64,000 nucleotides of DNA from G965115915 sp965115915 (GTDB taxonomy: Bacteria > Pseudomonadota > Gammaproteobacteria > Eutrophobiales > Eutrophobiaceae), in NCBI GenBank assembly GCA_965115915.1, contig OZ220483.1:558001-622000 (forward strand). The letters run 5' to 3'. The notes beneath the pieces are model-generated. The model was given only the letters and a program-made list of their open reading frames with translations. It had not been told where the DNA came from and ran no database searches. This document shows, in pieces, positions 63,119 to 64,000 of the stretch. Within the stretch, counting starts at the first letter, position 1; every line of letters starts with the position of its first letter. The translations under genes and the position numbers were made by a program.

Positions 63119-64000
63119 ATGAGCGAGAATTTTGCAGAATTATTTGAGGCGAGCCATATTGACTTGAATATGCGCCCGGGTTCCATCATCACTGCCAGGG
63201 TGATTGATATACTCCGGGATATGGTGGTTGTTGATGCCAGACTGAAGTCCGAGGGGTTTATCCCGATTAGCCAGTTTATGGATGAGCGTGGCGAGTTGGA
63301 AGTGAGCCCGGGTGATGAGGTGGAAGTGGCCCTGGATATGGTGGAGGATGGTTACGGTGAGACCCGTCTGTCGCGTGACAAGGCGAAACGCATACGGGCG
63401 TGGAGCAAACTGGAGGAAGCGCACAGGAATTCACAGATTGTACAAGGCATTATCACGGATAAGGTCAAGGGTGGTTTTACCGTGGAGATAATGCATCTCC
63501 ATACCTTTCTCCCCGGCTCCCAGGTAGATGTGCGGCCGGTGCGCGATATTGCCTACCTGGAGGGGAAGCTCCTTGATTTCAAAGTGATAAAGATCGATCA
63601 GGCCCGCAACAACGTAGTGGTTTCCCGGCGTGCGGTGCTGGAGAGCGAGAATCTGCAGGAGCGTCAGGCCCTGCTGGAAAAACTCAAGGAGGGTATGGAG
63701 GTTCAGGGTACGGTAAAGAACATGACAGATTATGGTGCGTTTCTTGATCTGCAGGGCATAGATGGACTGCTGCATATCACGGATATGGCGTGGAGACGGG
63801 TGAAGCATCCCAAGGAGGTTGTTTCCATTGGTGATGTGCTGACGGTAAAGGTATTGAAGTTTGACCGTGAGCGCAGCCGGGTTTCTCTGGGCCTGAAACA
63901 GATGGGAGGTGACCCCTGGGCCAATCTGATCGAACGCCATCCTGTAGGCACTCGGATATCCGGCAAGGTTACCAATCTGGTGGCATACGGCTGTTTCGTC
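63119..64000 (+). CDS. rpsA: 30S ribosomal protein S1 (partial, runs off the window)
   Basis: Begins at ATG 63119 (MSENFAELFEASHIDLNMR) and is open to the last base, giving the first 294 residues. S1 binds mRNA at the ribosome and helps translation initiation. Successive S1 (OB) domains are visible: GSIITARVIDILRDMVVVDA, QGIITDKVKGGFTVEIMHL, EVQGTVKNMTDYGAFLDLQG and the start of the fourth, SGKVTNLVAYGCFV. The upstream region is AT-rich (AAGAAAACCGAATAAATAAA) with no Shine-Dalgarno close to the start, as in E. coli rpsA, where S1 controls its own synthesis. Confidence 0.97.
   Translation, partial: MSENFAELFEASHIDLNMRPGSIITARVIDILRDMVVVDARLKSEGFIPISQFMDERGELEVSPGDEVEVALDMVEDGYGETRLSRDKAKRIRAWSKLEEAHRNSQIVQGIITDKVKGGFTVEIMHLHTFLPGSQVDVRPVRDIAYLEGKLLDFKVIKIDQARNNVVVSRRAVLESENLQERQALLEKLKEGMEVQGTVKNMTDYGAFLDLQGIDGLLHITDMAWRRVKHPKEVVSIGDVLTVKVLKFDRERSRVSLGLKQMGGDPWANLIERHPVGTRISGKVTNLVAYGCFV

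Overview
The window is chromosomal DNA of a gammaproteobacterium. The order mtaD, mtnA, gyrA, serC, pheA, hisC, tyrA, aroA, cmk, rpsA near the right end, the pair smc-zipA-ligA, and the set dnaQ-rnhA-yafS-like are all gammaproteobacterial arrangements; the first matches, from memory, the order around gyrA in Pseudomonas aeruginosa (where tyrA and aroA are fused). Moderate GC, a fused MFS-PlsC-acyl-ACP synthetase, the methylthioadenosine deaminase route, and several TPR, sulfotransferase and glycosyltransferase genes suggest a free-living or host-associated environmental lineage (Chromatiales-like is my guess, not shown). No rRNA, tRNA, CRISPR array, insertion sequence or prophage was recognised.

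Layout. 1-5.2 kb: a tandem-SUMF1 membrane protein, a TPR membrane protein that looks like a GT-C (TMTC-type) glycosyltransferase, and a sulfotransferase. 5.5-8.1 kb: prfB (with its programmed +1 frameshift) and lysS. 8.2-11.1 kb: a four-gene operon for a copper-binding modified peptide of the HvfA/bufferin kind: a secreted precursor with 13 EGKCG motifs, its multinuclear iron oxidase (DUF692), the partner protein (DUF2063) and a DoxX-like membrane protein. 11.2-14.7 kb: a cation/proton antiporter, formate-THF ligase and monothiol glutaredoxin. 14.7-20.2 kb: dnaQ, rnhA and a methyltransferase on the minus strand, rpe-trpE on the plus strand, gloB on the minus strand. 20.3-25.8 kb: the Aas-type fusion, a retropepsin-like protease, and a DksA protein carrying a 211-residue lysine/arginine-rich repeat tail. 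26-33.2 kb: smc, zipA, ligA and a 2OG-Fe(II) oxygenase. 33.7-37.2 kb: a 1169-residue sulfotransferase-like/GT2/GT4 fusion.

37.5-44.9 kb is a compact minus-strand operon, leuA-udg-rimI-cysM-exonuclease-alaS, whose genes mostly overlap; upstream of leuA lies a possible leucine leader peptide with four consecutive Leu codons, a good sigma70-type promoter in front of it, and a second promoter close to leuA. 45.5-54 kb: a GT2 glycosyltransferase, ilvA, rpiA, mtaD, mtnA, and a second TMTC-like TPR protein, paralogous to the one at 1.8 kb and sitting between mtnA and gyrA. 54-64 kb: gyrA followed by the overlapping serine/aromatic amino acid cluster, cmk and the start of rpsA.

The main points of interest are the expanded EGKCG precursor and its maturation operon, the histone-like tail on DksA, the candidate leu leader, the duplicated GT-C/TPR proteins, and the triple-domain glycosyltransferase with an internal in-frame duplication.
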